Positions 15,303-26,300 of a DNA stretch of 64,000 nucleotides are shown here, in pieces (position 1 is the stretch's first letter; each line of letters opens with the position of its first letter). The notes under the pieces are model-generated. The model was not told where the DNA came from, ran no database searches, and saw only the letters and a program-made list of their open reading frames with translations. Origin of the DNA: Flavobacterium hibernum (lineage in GTDB: Bacteria > Bacteroidota > Bacteroidia > Flavobacteriales > Flavobacteriaceae); contig NZ_JPRK01000013.1 of assembly GCF_000832125.1 (NCBI RefSeq), positions 1 to 64,000 of the forward strand. Direction: 5' to 3'. The position numbers were made by a program, and so were the translations under genes.

Positions 15303-18300
15303 ATGAAGAACAACTTTAAAAGGAATTTATTAATTAGTTCATTAGTTTCGTTACTGGTACTAATGATTAGCTCTACAGCCTCATTTTTAAGTATAAGAAG
15401 TTTATTAGACAGTAACTCTTGGATAAAACACACGCAAGAGGTTATTTATAATTTAAATGAAGGGTCTGCCTTAGTTACTGAAGCACAAACCAGCATGCGA
15501 GGTTACTTAATTACTGGCGACGAGCAATTTGTAGATCGTTACCATCAATCAGAAGAAAAATCAAACAATTATTTTGAGAAGGTAAAAGAACTTACAGTCG
15601 ACAATCCTGCGCAACAAAAAAGATTAAATGAATTGGATGTTCTGAGAGACAACTTTTTTAAATATTTAAACAATCAAGTTGTTAAAAAGAGCTTAGGAAA
15701 AAATTCAGTCACATTTGATCTCAACGAGGGCAGAAAAATGATGAATGAATTGCGTGAGCGCATTAAAACTATTGAGTCTACAGAGCAAAATCTTTTAAAA
15801 ATACGAAACGAAAACTCAGATCGTTACGGTTCTTATAGTATCATTTTAATTATTGTTGCCTTTATAATTGCTTTTGTAATTTCGATAGTATTCTTGGTTA
15901 GAATTTTAAAAGACTACAATGAGCGTGCTCTTCTGCAACTTGAATTAGAAAAAAAGGACAAAGAAACTGCTGAAAGAATTGAAGCAATTAGTACAATTGC
16001 GGGAAATATTTCTAACGGAAACTACGACATTCGCGTAGACGACACAAAAAGAGATGCTCTTGGAAGTGTTGGAGAATCACTAAATAATATGGGTGTTTCC
16101 TTAAAAACATCATTTAATTTATTGTCTCAAAAAGAATGGATGCAAAGTGGTCTGGCCAGTTTAAATAATGTAATGTTGGGCGATAAAACACTTCAGAAAT
16201 TATCTAAAGATATTATCGAATTTTTATGCAATTATACTAATAGCAGTGCTGGTGTTTTGTATGTTTTAGAAGAAGATGAACTATACGTTGCCGGAGGTTA
16301 TAGTTATATACCGAGCAAAAATCGCGAACGTATTAAAAAAGGCGAGGGCTTAATTGGTCAGGCAATTGTTTCTCGAAAAATACTTGAATTAAAGACTTTG
16401 TCCCCAGATGATATTCAGATTAATTATGCTTTAGGACAATTAAAACCAACACACATTGTAGCTGTTCCGTTATTTGATACAAGAATTGAGGGCGCGGTAG
16501 AATTGGCAAGTATTTATGGATTCTCAGAATTGCATTTAGAGTTCTTGAAAAATGTTTCGAATAACATTGGAATTGCAATTAAAGCAACTCAAAATAGAAA
16601 AAGAGTGCTGGAATTATTAGAAGAAACCAAATCTCAGTCTGAAGAACTTCAAGTCCAGCACAGTGAGCTAGAGGCTATTAATGCTGAGTTAGAGGCGCAA
16701 ACAGAGAAACTTCAGGCATCTGAAGAAGAATTGCGTGTACAACAAGAAGAATTGGAACAAACCAATGAAGAATTGTCTGAAAGAAGTGTTTTATTGGAAG
16801 AAAGAAATAACGAAATCCAAAAGAAATCAGAAGCTTTAGAGCTAACAACGCGCTACAAATCAGAATTCCTGGCAAATATGTCGCACGAATTAAGAACGCC
16901 TTTAAACTCAATTTTACTTTTGAGCCGTTTGCTGTCTGAAAACAACAATAAAAGCATGGTTGCTGAAGAAATTGAGTTTGCAAAAGTAATTCAGAGTTCG
17001 GGTAATAGTTTATTGGGATTGATCGATGAGATTTTGGATTTATCTAAAATCGAAGCCGGAAAAATGGAGATGGAATTTTTAGATGTTTCGACCAAAGAAA
17101 TTACAGATAATTTATGGAACCTATTTCATTTGTTGGCAAAAGAAAAAGGAATCACTTTTGAAATTATTTCTAAGGATGCGCCAGTTGTTATAAAAACAGA
17201 CAAAATGCGTTTAGAACAAATTCTTAAAAATCTGATTTCGAATGCGATTAAGTTTACAGAAAAAGGTACAGTAACTTTAGAAATTAAAATAAATACAGAC
17301 GATGATAAAATCATTTGTTTTATTGTAAAAGATACGGGAATTGGAATTCCTTTAGACAAACAACCACTTGTTTTTGAGGCTTTTCAACAAGCTGATGGCT
17401 CGACAAAACGTAAATATGGAGGAACAGGTTTAGGATTGTCTATTAGTAGAGAATTGGCAAAATTGCTACGAGGAGAAATTATCCTGCACAGTAAATTAAA
17501 TGAAGGAAGTACCTTTACATTATGTTTACCTGTTTTTGGATCTGCACTTAACAAAATTAATTTAGAGAAAATTCCACCAACAGATTTTACAGAAGTAGAA
17601 GAAATAGCTCCTGTAAAAAACAAATACATAAGTGCTGTTATTCCTGATGAAATCGAAGACGATAGAGATGCAATCGAAGCAGGAGATAAGGTAATTTTGA
17701 TTGTAGAAGACGATATCAATTTTGCAAAATCCCTCTTGGCTTTTAGTAGAAAAAAAGGCTATAAAGGAGTTGTTTCAGTACGAGGTGATTATGCGCTAAA
17801 TTTTACATTACTCTACAAACCCGTTGGTGTTTTATTAGACATCGAACTACCAATAAAAAGCGGATGGGAAGTTCTCGAAGAATTAAAAAATCATGTAGAA
17901 ACCAAACATATTCCTGTTCATATTATGTCGTCGCACAAACTAAAACAAGAAAGTTTGTTAAAAGGCGCTGTAGATTTCTTAGATAAGCCAGTAGCTTTTG
18001 ATAAAATTCCGGATGTCTTTTTGCGCATTGAACATATTATTAATAAAGAAGCACAAAAAGTTCTAATTATCGAAGACAATCCAAAACATGCAAAAGCTTT
18101 GGCGTATTTCTTAGAAACTTATAATATTAATTCAGAGATTAAAAGTGAAGTTACTCAAGGTTTAGAAGCGCTAAATAAAACAGAAGTGGACTGTGTTATT
18201 CTAGATATGGGAATTCCGGACAAACATGCGTACCAAATTTTAGACGGAGTAAAGAAAAGTCCGGGATTAGAAAACTTGCCTGTTATTGTTTTTACCGGTA

Positions 18301-18866
18301 AAAGTTTATCAATGAAAGAAGAAGTAAAAATTAAAAAATATGCCGATTCAATTATTGTAAAAACAGCACATTCGTACCAAAGAATGCTCGACGAAGTATC
18401 GCTTTTTCTTCATTTGGTAGAAGATAAAAAAGAAGGAAAAGATAAAAAAGAAAGTTATAAAAAGTTAAATTTACTAAATAATATCTTGCACGAAAAAAAG
18501 GTATTAATTGTAGACGATGATGTTCGTAATATTTATTCCTTGTCAAAAGCTTTAGAAGTTTTTAAAATGAATGTAATTACAGCTTTTGATGGTAAAGAAG
18601 CGATCAAAATTTTAAATGAAAATCCTGATACAGACGTCGTATTGCTAGACATGATGATGCCAAATATGGACGGATATGAAACAGCCGAAAAAATAAGGCT
18701 TAATCCTAAATTTTTGAATTTACCGCTTATCGCTGTAACAGCAAAAGCTATGACAGGAGATAGAGAAAAATGTATAAAAGCAGGAGCTTCAGATTACATT
18801 ACAAAACCAGTCGATGTTGATCAATTGCTGTCACTATTGAGAGTCTGGCTTTACGACAAAATCTAA
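15303..18866 (+). CDS. CHASE3/GAF hybrid histidine kinase with three receivers
   Basis: A 1187-residue hybrid kinase. A membrane helix near 8-30 and another near 175-197 flank a periplasmic CHASE3-like region (TEAQTSMRGYLITGDEQF). A HAMP-like segment follows, then a GAF domain (about 275-425) and a long coiled coil rich in Glu/Gln (430-520). HisKA has MSHELRTPLNS (His528), and HATPase_c has NLISNAIKFT and GTGLGLSI. Three receivers carry Asp846, Asp968 and Asp1116; the second has an atypical DMGIPDKH context. It starts 15 bp after the preceding kinase gene, so one operon is likely. Confidence 0.93.
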   Translation: MKNNFKRNLLISSLVSLLVLMISSTASFLSIRSLLDSNSWIKHTQEVIYNLNEGSALVTEAQTSMRGYLITGDEQFVDRYHQSEEKSNNYFEKVKELTVDNPAQQKRLNELDVLRDNFFKYLNNQVVKKSLGKNSVTFDLNEGRKMMNELRERIKTIESTEQNLLKIRNENSDRYGSYSIILIIVAFIIAFVISIVFLVRILKDYNERALLQLELEKKDKETAERIEAISTIAGNISNGNYDIRVDDTKRDALGSVGESLNNMGVSLKTSFNLLSQKEWMQSGLASLNNVMLGDKTLQKLSKDIIEFLCNYTNSSAGVLYVLEEDELYVAGGYSYIPSKNRERIKKGEGLIGQAIVSRKILELKTLSPDDIQINYALGQLKPTHIVAVPLFDTRIEGAVELASIYGFSELHLEFLKNVSNNIGIAIKATQNRKRVLELLEETKSQSEELQVQHSELEAINAELEAQTEKLQASEEELRVQQEELEQTNEELSERSVLLEERNNEIQKKSEALELTTRYKSEFLANMSHELRTPLNSILLLSRLLSENNNKSMVAEEIEFAKVIQSSGNSLLGLIDEILDLSKIEAGKMEMEFLDVSTKEITDNLWNLFHLLAKEKGITFEIISKDAPVVIKTDKMRLEQILKNLISNAIKFTEKGTVTLEIKINTDDDKIICFIVKDTGIGIPLDKQPLVFEAFQQADGSTKRKYGGTGLGLSISRELAKLLRGEIILHSKLNEGSTFTLCLPVFGSALNKINLEKIPPTDFTEVEEIAPVKNKYISAVIPDEIEDDRDAIEAGDKVILIVEDDINFAKSLLAFSRKKGYKGVVSVRGDYALNFTLLYKPVGVLLDIELPIKSGWEVLEELKNHVETKHIPVHIMSSHKLKQESLLKGAVDFLDKPVAFDKIPDVFLRIEHIINKEAQKVLIIEDNPKHAKALAYFLETYNINSEIKSEVTQGLEALNKTEVDCVILDMGIPDKHAYQILDGVKKSPGLENLPVIVFTGKSLSMKEEVKIKKYADSIIVKTAHSYQRMLDEVSLFLHLVEDKKEGKDKKESYKKLNLLNNILHEKKVLIVDDDVRNIYSLSKALEVFKMNVITAFDGKEAIKILNENPDTDVVLLDMMMPNMDGYETAEKIRLNPKFLNLPLIAVTAKAMTGDREKCIKAGASDYITKPVDVDQLLSLLRVWLYDKI

Positions 18867-18963
18867 CACACAATTAGCAATAGTTTTTTGATAACGTAAT
18901 TGTTTCCTTAAAATCTATTGCAAAACAAATTAACTATAAATATAACTTTAAAAAGTTGGCGAA

Positions 18964-19329
18964 ATGACTAAAAAAAGACTCTTAATTATTGATGATGATT
19001 CTAGAAATATTTTTGCTTTAGAAAACACTTTGCGTGCCAAATCATTCGATTGCTTGTCTTGTTTAAGTGCCGAAGAAGCTTTAAAATTATTAGAATCTGA
19101 AGAAATCATTGATGCTGTTTTAATAGATATGATGATGCCAGAAATGGACGGCTATGATGCAATACCGCTAATAAAAAAGATTCCAACCAGAGAATCGACT
19201 TTTATTGTTGCCGTAACAGCTCAGGCAATGACGGGCGATAAAGAAAAATGTTTGGAGGCTGGGGCAGATGAATACATCTCAAAACCAGTAGATGTCGATA
19301 AATTACTGCTTATTTTGAGTAAAATTTGA
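18964..19329 (+). CDS. single-domain response regulator
   Basis: A 121-residue receiver with the acidic IDDD motif, phosphorylated Asp55 in AVLIDMMMPEMDG and a Lys in YISKPVDVD. It closely resembles the third receiver of the preceding hybrid kinase (shared MMMP, MDGYDA/ETA, AMTGD(R/K)EKC and KPVDVD), which suggests a duplicated or split receiver. It is followed after 7 bp by cheR, so it is probably part of the same operon and a phosphoacceptor for it. Confidence 0.92.
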   Translation: MTKKRLLIIDDDSRNIFALENTLRAKSFDCLSCLSAEEALKLLESEEIIDAVLIDMMMPEMDGYDAIPLIKKIPTRESTFIVAVTAQAMTGDKEKCLEAGADEYISKPVDVDKLLLILSKI

Positions 19330-19336
19330 ATGAATC

Positions 19337-20146
19337 ATGATTAAGGATATCGAATTAGAAACGCTCATTAATGACGTTTATGAATATTATGGTTTTGACT
19401 TTGGTAGTTATTCCAGAGCATCCTTAAAAAGGCGTGTAGAGCGAGTTATACAATTAGATGGGTTTCTTCATTTTCATGAATTTCTTTCAAAAGTTCGATA
19501 CGATCCTGAATATTATAAAAGAGTAGTAGATGAAATTACGGTAAATGTTACCGAGATGTTTCGTGATCCTGCTTTTTATGCCGTTGTAAGAAATGAGATT
19601 TTACCATTATTAGGAACAAAACCTTTTATTAGATTATGGCATGCGGGCTGTTCGACTGGTGAAGAAGTATATTCGATGGCAATAATGCTTAAAGAAGCAG
19701 GTTTGCTTCATAAATCTTTAATTTATGCAACAGACATAAATGCAACAGTTTTAGAAACAGCCAAAAAAGGAATTTTTCCTTTGCGAATGATGAAAGAATA
19801 CTCAGAAAATTATCGTACTGCAGGCGGTAAAGAAGATTTTTCGAGTTATTATATTGCAAATTACGGAATAGCTAAGTTTGATGAAGAGCTGGCGACAAAA
19901 ATGGTTTTCTCGCAGCACAATTTAGTTTCAGATAATTCATTTAATGAGTTTGATCTTATTTTATGTCGGAATGTTTTAATTTATTTTGACAATGATCTTC
20001 AAAAAAGAGTTATTAATTTATTTGATGAAAGTTTAGCCGTTTTAGGTTTTTTGGCACTTGGTACAAAAGAGACTCTAAAGTATTCTATTGATTCAAATAA
20101 ATACAAACAGCTGGACAAAGAAAAGATATGGAGAAAAATAAAGTAA
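19337..20146 (+). CDS. cheR: CheR-type protein-glutamate methyltransferase
   Basis: A 269-residue CheR. The helical N-terminal domain (1-75) has the SYSRASLKRRVERVI pattern. The SAM-binding domain follows, with TEMFRDPAFY, WHAGCSTGEEVYS, ATDINATVLETAKKGIF and the ILCRNVLIYFDN motif. In classic chemotaxis CheR methylates receptor glutamates. No methyl-accepting receptor, CheA or CheW lies in the window, so here it may modify the neighbouring membrane kinase or act elsewhere. Its 3' end overlaps cheB by 19 bp, indicating translational coupling. Confidence 0.92.
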   Translation: MIKDIELETLINDVYEYYGFDFGSYSRASLKRRVERVIQLDGFLHFHEFLSKVRYDPEYYKRVVDEITVNVTEMFRDPAFYAVVRNEILPLLGTKPFIRLWHAGCSTGEEVYSMAIMLKEAGLLHKSLIYATDINATVLETAKKGIFPLRMMKEYSENYRTAGGKEDFSSYYIANYGIAKFDEELATKMVFSQHNLVSDNSFNEFDLILCRNVLIYFDNDLQKRVINLFDESLAVLGFLALGTKETLKYSIDSNKYKQLDKEKIWRKIK

Positions 20147-20715
20147 TAACAAATTGTAAAGTGGTGATAATAGGAGGATCTGCCGGAAGCCTTAGTGTTT
20201 TATTGCAGATTTTGCCCCAAATACCAAAACTAAACGATTTTGCTATTGTAATTGTTGTTCATCGAAAAAGCACAGACGATCAAACTTTAGAAGATTTACT
20301 CAAATTAAAATCAAACATAAAAGTCAAACCAGTCGAAGATAAAGTACCTCTTACATCAGGATTTGTTTACATTGCACCATCAAATTATCACTTATTATTC
20401 GAAAAAAATCACACACTTTCATTAGACACTTCAGAAAAAATAAACTACAGCCGTCCAAGCATAGATGTTTCATTTGAATCTGCTGCCGAAGCTTATGGAA
20501 AATCGGTAGTTGCAATTTTATTATCAGGCTCCAATTCAGACGGAACAAATGGACTAAAGGTTGTTAAGGATTTTGGAGGAACAATTGCAGTTCAAAATCC
20601 GCTATCTGCAGAGATGCCTTTTATGCCCAACAATGCCATTTTATACAGTAATCCTGATTTTATTTTAAATAAGGAAGAAATGCTTGATTTTATAAATTCA
20701 ATAAACAAAGAATAA
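20128..20715 (+). CDS. cheB: CheB-type methylesterase catalytic domain
   Basis: A 195-residue CheB without its usual N-terminal receiver. The catalytic triad is visible as Ser18 (IGGSAGS), His45 (VVHRKS) and Asp138 (LSGSNSDGTNG; many CheB proteins have LTGMGNDG there). The stand-alone receiver upstream at 18964 may supply the missing regulatory domain. It removes methyl groups or deamidates glutamine in known systems. It overlaps cheR and ends 2 bp from the convergent outer-membrane gene. Confidence 0.9.
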   Translation: MEKNKVITNCKVVIIGGSAGSLSVLLQILPQIPKLNDFAIVIVVHRKSTDDQTLEDLLKLKSNIKVKPVEDKVPLTSGFVYIAPSNYHLLFEKNHTLSLDTSEKINYSRPSIDVSFESAAEAYGKSVVAILLSGSNSDGTNGLKVVKDFGGTIAVQNPLSAEMPFMPNNAILYSNPDFILNKEEMLDFINSINKE

Positions 20716-20717
20716 GA

Positions 20718-21491
20718 TTAGTTTTTCGTTTTAGGCGCCTCATCTTCGGGAAGAACAATTTTGTTCATCTCAGCTTCCTTATCAGCTCTTCTTTGTGCTG
20801 CTTTTCCTTTTCCTATCGGAATTCCGGCTGTTACATACAAAGATCTGTTGTATACATTTGGACCATCTCCTTTCATAACAGGAACCAATCCGTAATAGTA
20901 CTGCACAGTAACATTTAAACCGTTACCAACATTCATATGATATCCCGCACCAAGAGCAACGCCCGCGTCAATTACACGTATTTGATCTCGTATATTTTTT
21001 TTATAAACCACATCGTCTTTATCAACCTCTATTTTAAACTCATCAAAAGCTTTCGCCAGTAAACCAAATTGAGGTCCGGTCTTTAGGTATATTCGATTTT
21101 TGAATTGATATTTAATTAAAATGGGAACATTAAAATATCGAATTTCGCGATTAACACTTCCGCCCGCAAACGTATTGTCTAAATTTTCATCATTCAAAGA
21201 ATATACAGGAAGACCATGCGCACCCATAGGCGATTTGACTATAACCCCAGTATTAATCATCCAGGCAGGATTTTTTTTGTAACGAATATCAAAGTAAAAA
21301 CCAAGATTAAATCCAGGTTCAGTTCCAGAACTGTTAAGATCAGTAATAGTCGAGAAATTGGCACCGCCTTCTAATCCAAATTCTAAAAAGGGCGAATTAA
21401 GCTTGTCTCCAAAAATTAAGGAAATTAAAACTTGTGAATGCGCAGGAGCAAAGCAAAATAATGCAATAAGCAATAATAAACCTTTTTTCAT
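20718..21491 (-). CDS. outer-membrane beta-barrel (PorT-like)
   Basis: A 257-residue protein with a signal peptide (KGLLLLIALFCFAPAHS, cleavage near residue 19). The body has the pattern of an OMP_b-brl_2/PorT-like eight-stranded barrel, with LEFGLEGGANFSTITDL, GFYFDIRYKKN, YFNVPILIKYQF, GPQFGLLAK and VALGAGYHM strands. A basic C-terminal tail follows. It is the second of two outer-membrane genes, 9 bp after its partner. The cargo or role is unknown. Confidence 0.8.
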   Translation of the reverse strand: MKKGLLLLIALFCFAPAHSQVLISLIFGDKLNSPFLEFGLEGGANFSTITDLNSSGTEPGFNLGFYFDIRYKKNPAWMINTGVIVKSPMGAHGLPVYSLNDENLDNTFAGGSVNREIRYFNVPILIKYQFKNRIYLKTGPQFGLLAKAFDEFKIEVDKDDVVYKKNIRDQIRVIDAGVALGAGYHMNVGNGLNVTVQYYYGLVPVMKGDGPNVYNRSLYVTAGIPIGKGKAAQRRADKEAEMNKIVLPEDEAPKTKN

Positions 21492-21500
21492 ATACTTGGG

Positions 21501-22622
21501 TTAAAGTCCAAAACGATACTGAATACCACATAAAACTTGAGTACGAGTTCCTAAAAAACCAGTTTCTAATCTAAACATCATATGTTTATTGTATTGAAAT
21601 TGTGTTCCTACAATAAAATTCCACATATCTTTTGGGGCTTTTTGCAAAGAATATTGTATAGTTGAGGATCCCGCCGTACTTAAAGCTCCATCTAGAGTAG
21701 TTAAAAAATTCCCTGCCGATTGTAATGCTCTATCTGCAGTGTTGTGTTTAGCGATATTTGCAGGATTATTTTGTTGTGCAGGAGTTAATCCATTCCACCA
21801 AGTATCCACTTTAGTTTGGTTTTCAGACACCTTAGTTAATCCATTATCCACCTTTTGCTGAGCGTTATCTAAGTTTAAAACATCAGACAAAGCAATGTTT
21901 CCTTGAGTATCTCCATTAATATGAATTCTAAAACCACCTACCCATGCAGCAATATTTCTTTCGGGTTTACGAAGTTTAAAAGTTTTACCTAATCTAGGTC
22001 CAAAAACATACGAAAAAGCAGGTTTGTTTAAGGCGCTAACATCACTCCAAGACATATTCATATCAAGTGCTAACCAGCCTCCGCCAATACCAATTGTTGG
22101 TGTCAAACCTATCCCAACAGTAGTAGCATCAAAATTAGCTTTGGTACTAAAACTGGCAATTTCTGACCAATCATTGTTGGCATCAGGAATCCATATTCCT
22201 GCATTAATTTTCGTTGTAGGTTTTGATTTACCAAAAATTCCGTAGACATTTAAAAAAGGGAGTAACCAAATATCAGGTCGAATCGTAATGGCACCAGCTT
22301 CTACCGAAGATTTATTAAAACGAACAATTTCATCTAAATTATATAAGGGCCCATTATTAAAGCCAACTTCAAGATTCTTTATTGTAATTTCTGAATCTGA
22401 CCAGAAATAATTTACAGAAAGACCTGCAGAGTAAGGTAAATTATAACCTTTCTGGGCTACTTTTTGTCCCCAGATTGGAAGTGCATAAGGATAAACGACT
22501 TCTTTTAGACTGTCTTTTAGTTGTTGATTTTTTTCTCCTACGATTTTATCAGTATAAACTTGAGCAAAAAATGGGATAGTAAAAAATAATAAAAATACGG
22601 TTATAAATGATTTAGATTTCAT
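21501..22622 (-). CDS. predicted outer-membrane protein
   Basis: A 373-residue protein with an N-terminal signal peptide (SFITVFLLFFTIPFFAQ). Strand-like segments such as YSAGLSVNYFWSDSEI, GIGLTPTIGIGGGW and the final QVLCGIQYRFGL, which ends in a Phe two residues from the end, fit a beta-barrel. A mid-region linker of about residues 250-310 (NLDNAQQKVDNGLTK..., NPANIAKHN) is soluble and rich in Asn and Gln. I do not recognise the family. It is co-directional with, and 9 bp before, the PorT-like gene. Confidence 0.65.
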   Translation of the reverse strand: MKSKSFITVFLLFFTIPFFAQVYTDKIVGEKNQQLKDSLKEVVYPYALPIWGQKVAQKGYNLPYSAGLSVNYFWSDSEITIKNLEVGFNNGPLYNLDEIVRFNKSSVEAGAITIRPDIWLLPFLNVYGIFGKSKPTTKINAGIWIPDANNDWSEIASFSTKANFDATTVGIGLTPTIGIGGGWLALDMNMSWSDVSALNKPAFSYVFGPRLGKTFKLRKPERNIAAWVGGFRIHINGDTQGNIALSDVLNLDNAQQKVDNGLTKVSENQTKVDTWWNGLTPAQQNNPANIAKHNTADRALQSAGNFLTTLDGALSTAGSSTIQYSLQKAPKDMWNFIVGTQFQYNKHMMFRLETGFLGTRTQVLCGIQYRFGL

Positions 22623-22887
22623 TGATTTGATGTATAATATTGATTATTAAAAGGCTTAAAGTATATGGGTAAGTCTTATTTTTTGCAAAAACCACAGTTT
22701 TTTTCTTATAAATGGTAATGGATTTTAATCATGGTTTTATTGGTTTTAACTTTTATTAATATGTTAATTAGTGTTAAAGTTAATTAAAATTATATTCTCT
22801 TGCTCTTTTTTTTTCTAAAAATCACTAGGAATCAGCTTGGTATGATATTTTTTGAAAATTAGCAGAATAAATGTTACTTTTACAATC

Positions 22888-23211
22888 GTGAAATGGATAA
22901 CAATTATATTGTCAATTTATTTAATGGCACTTTCAAATATGCCTTGTGCAGATATGGAAGTAAATAGTGCTGCTCATAAAGTAGCAGAATTTTCGTCAGA
23001 GCTAAATCATACACATGATAAAAGCAACGATTTATGTTCACCATTTTGCGCCTGTAATTGTTGTGGTGCGCAAGTTTTAAGTTATCAAACCTCTGAAATT
23101 TTTGATTTTCCTGTTGCATTTTCAATTATTTCAATACAATTACCAACCTACAAGTCAGTTTATACTTCTAATTTCTTCGGAAGTATTTGGCAACCTCCGC
23201 AAATAGCATAA
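22888..23211 (+). CDS. DUF6660-like small secreted Cys/His protein
   Basis: A protein of about 107 residues if translation starts at GTG 22888 (MKWITIILSIYLMALS), which gives a normal signal peptide; an upstream TTG at 22852 adds 12 residues. Metal-type ligands follow: MPCADME, a His segment (ELNHTHDKSND) and LCSPFCACNCCGAQ. This matches the DUF6660 pattern seen beside flavobacterial metal pumps. It probably sits in the periplasm or inner membrane and may sense or chaperone metal. It lies 94 bp before the RND pump gene. Confidence 0.75.
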   Translation: MKWITIILSIYLMALSNMPCADMEVNSAAHKVAEFSSELNHTHDKSNDLCSPFCACNCCGAQVLSYQTSEIFDFPVAFSIISIQLPTYKSVYTSNFFGSIWQPPQIA

Positions 23212-23305
23212 TGATTCCCAATTAATTTGGGCTAGAGATCTGTGGTTTTTCCACATAAACAATAGGCATAACCATGTCTAATTTCTCACGTCATTATATA
23301 TTCAA

Positions 23306-26300
23306 ATGTTAGATAAAATCATACAGTTTAGTATAAAGAACAAGTTCGTTATACTACTATTTACCCTTGTTTTAATAGCTTGGGGAAGCTATTCGCTTAA
23401 AAAATTACCACTCGATGCCTTGCCGGATATAACCAACAATCAGGTTCAAATTATTACAACAGCTCCAACATTGGCAAGTCAGGAAGTAGAGCAATTAATT
23501 ACATATCCACTTGAACAAGCTGTAAAAACAGTTCCGGATATTATAGAACTTCGAAGCATTTCGCGCTTTGGATTATCAGTTGTAACCGTTGTTTTCGAGG
23601 ACGATGTCGATATTTATTGGGCAAGAGAACAAATATTTCAGCGCTTAAAACAAGCCGAAGAAAATATTCCAAAATATGCAGGTTCGCCAGAATTGGCTCC
23701 GATTTCTACAGGTTTAGGCGAGATTTACCAATACGATGTTTATGCCAAAAAAGGGTATGAAAACAAATACGACGCGGTAAAATTGCGAACCATTCAGGAT
23801 TGGATAATTATTCCACAATTGCAAGGAGTTAAAGGAGTTGCCGATGTAAGTACTTGGGGTGGAAAACTAAAACAATACGAAATCGCTGTGAATCCAAATA
23901 CGCTAAATAGTTTGGGTGTTACCATTACCGAAATTTTTGAAGCCTTAGAAAAAAACAATCAAAATACAGGTGGAGCTTATATCGAGAAAGATCAGCTTGC
24001 CTATTTTATTCGCGGTGTTGGAATGGCTAAGGGAACCAAAGATTTAGGAAATGTGGTGGTAAAAAACCGAAATGGTTCGCCCGTTTTGGTTCGCGATGTT
24101 GCCGAGGTTCGCGAAGGCGTTGCGTTGCGTTATGGAGCGTCGACCAAAGACGGAAAAGGAGAAATCGTTTCAGGAATGGTTTTGATGTTAAAAGGAGAAA
24201 ATTCCAGCGCTGTTGTCGATAGAATTCACGAAAGAATGATTCAGATTAATAAAAGTTTGCCAGAAGGCGTTGTTGCCGAAGCTTTTATTGACAGAGGAAA
24301 ATTAGTCGATAATGCAATTGGTACAGTAACAAAGAACTTGCTAGAAGGTGCGCTAATCGTCATTTTTGTCCTGATTTTGTTTCTGGGGAATCTTCGTGCA
24401 GGTTTAATTGTAGCATCGGTTATTCCGTTGGCCATGCTTTTTGCCATTATTTTGATGAATGCCTTTGGCGTAAGCGGAAATTTAATGAGTTTAGGAGCGA
24501 TCGACTTTGGAATTATTGTCGATGGAGCTGTGATTATCGTTGAAGCTACAATGCATCATTTGCAAAAAAATAAACGAAAAAGGGAATTAACACAAAGCGA
24601 AATGGACGATGAAGTTTACGAATCGGCTTCAAAAATCAGAAATAGTGCAGCCTTTGGAGAAATCATCATCTTGATCGTTTACCTACCCATTTTAGCATTA
24701 GTAGGTACCGAAGGAAAAATGTTCAAACCAATGGCAATGACAGTTGGTTTTGCTGTTGCAGGAGCATTTATACTTTCGTTGACTTATGTACCCATGATGA
24801 GTGCTTTATTCCTGTCTAAAAATACAGAACACAAAGTAAATTTTAGTGATCGAATGATGGCTTGGCTAGAAGGAATTTATACGCCATTTTTAGAAAAAGC
24901 ATTGCAGTTTAAAAAGGTCGTTTTAGGAATATCACTTGGTTTGTTTGCGCTTGGATTAATTGTTTTTAATACAATGGGCGGAGAATTTATTCCAACAATC
25001 GAAGAAGGCGATTTGGCAATAAACGCAACAATCATGACCGGAAGTTCGCTTACGCAGATGGTAGAAACCACTACAAAATACGAACAAATATTAAAAGCCA
25101 AGTTTCCCGAAATTAAAACAATAGTAACCAAAATAGGAAGCGGAGAAATCCCTACCGATCCAATGCCTATTGAAAGCGGTGATTTAATTATTGTTTTAAA
25201 AGACAAAAAGGAATGGAAAGGGAAATACGATAATTGGGAAGAATTAGCCAATGCTATGAAAAAGGAAATGGAAATAATTCCTGGTGCCAATATCGAGATT
25301 TCACAACCTATCCAGATGCGATTTAACGAGTTAATGACCGGAAGCCGAAGCGACATTGCGATTAAGATTTTTGGCGATGACTTAGAAATTCTGGACGCCA
25401 AAGCGACAGAATTAATCTCGAAAATTAGAAAGATTGAAGGAATTGGCGATCTAAAAGCAGATAAAGTAACGGGTTTACCACAGATTACTATTAAATACGA
25501 TTATAATAAAATCGCGCTTTATGGACTGAATATTTCAGACATCAATCAAATAATTCGTTCGTCGTTTGCAGGCGAAAGTGCCGGTAAAATCTACGACCAA
25601 AGTAAAAGATTTGATGTTGTGGTACGAATGAATCAGGACAATCGAGCTGATATTACAGATGTTAGTAATTTGTTTATTCCGTTGCCAAACGGACAGCAAG
25701 TACCGCTTTCGCAAGTAGCTACTGTAGAGTATGAGCAAGGTCCGGTACAAGTAACCCGCGAAGACGGAAAACGCAGAATTACGATTGGTTTAAATGTTCG
25801 CGGACGCGATATTAAAAGCGTTGTCGAAGAAATTCAGCAAAAATTAGACAAAGATTTTAAACTTCCTGCCGGATATTACGTTACGTATGGCGGACAATTT
25901 GAAAATTTAGTCGAAGCAACAAAAAGACTATCAGTTGCATTGCCAATCGCCTTAGGATTAATATTGGTATTGCTTTATTTCACCTTTAAAAGTTTTAAAC
26001 AAGCTGGATTAATTTTTACAGCGATTCCGTTATCTGCAATTGGAGGTGTTTTTGCGCTCTGGATGCGCGGAATGCCATTTAGTATTTCGGCAGGTATTGG
26101 TTTTATTGCTTTGTTTGGAATTGCGGTTTTGAACGGGATTGTATTAATATCTTATTTTAATCAACTTAAAACTGAGGGAATACTAGATCCGCTGCAAAGA
26201 GTTTTAATTGGTACAAAAACAAGATTACGTCCTGTTTTAATGACTGCCGCAGTGGCTTCGTTAGGATTTTTGCCAATGGCTTTATCGACAAGTGGAGGAG

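Noticed and set aside
23217..23231. Terminator CCCAATTAATTTGGG between DUF6660 and the RND pump
   Set aside because: A short palindrome without a following T run; the genes are more likely co-transcribed.
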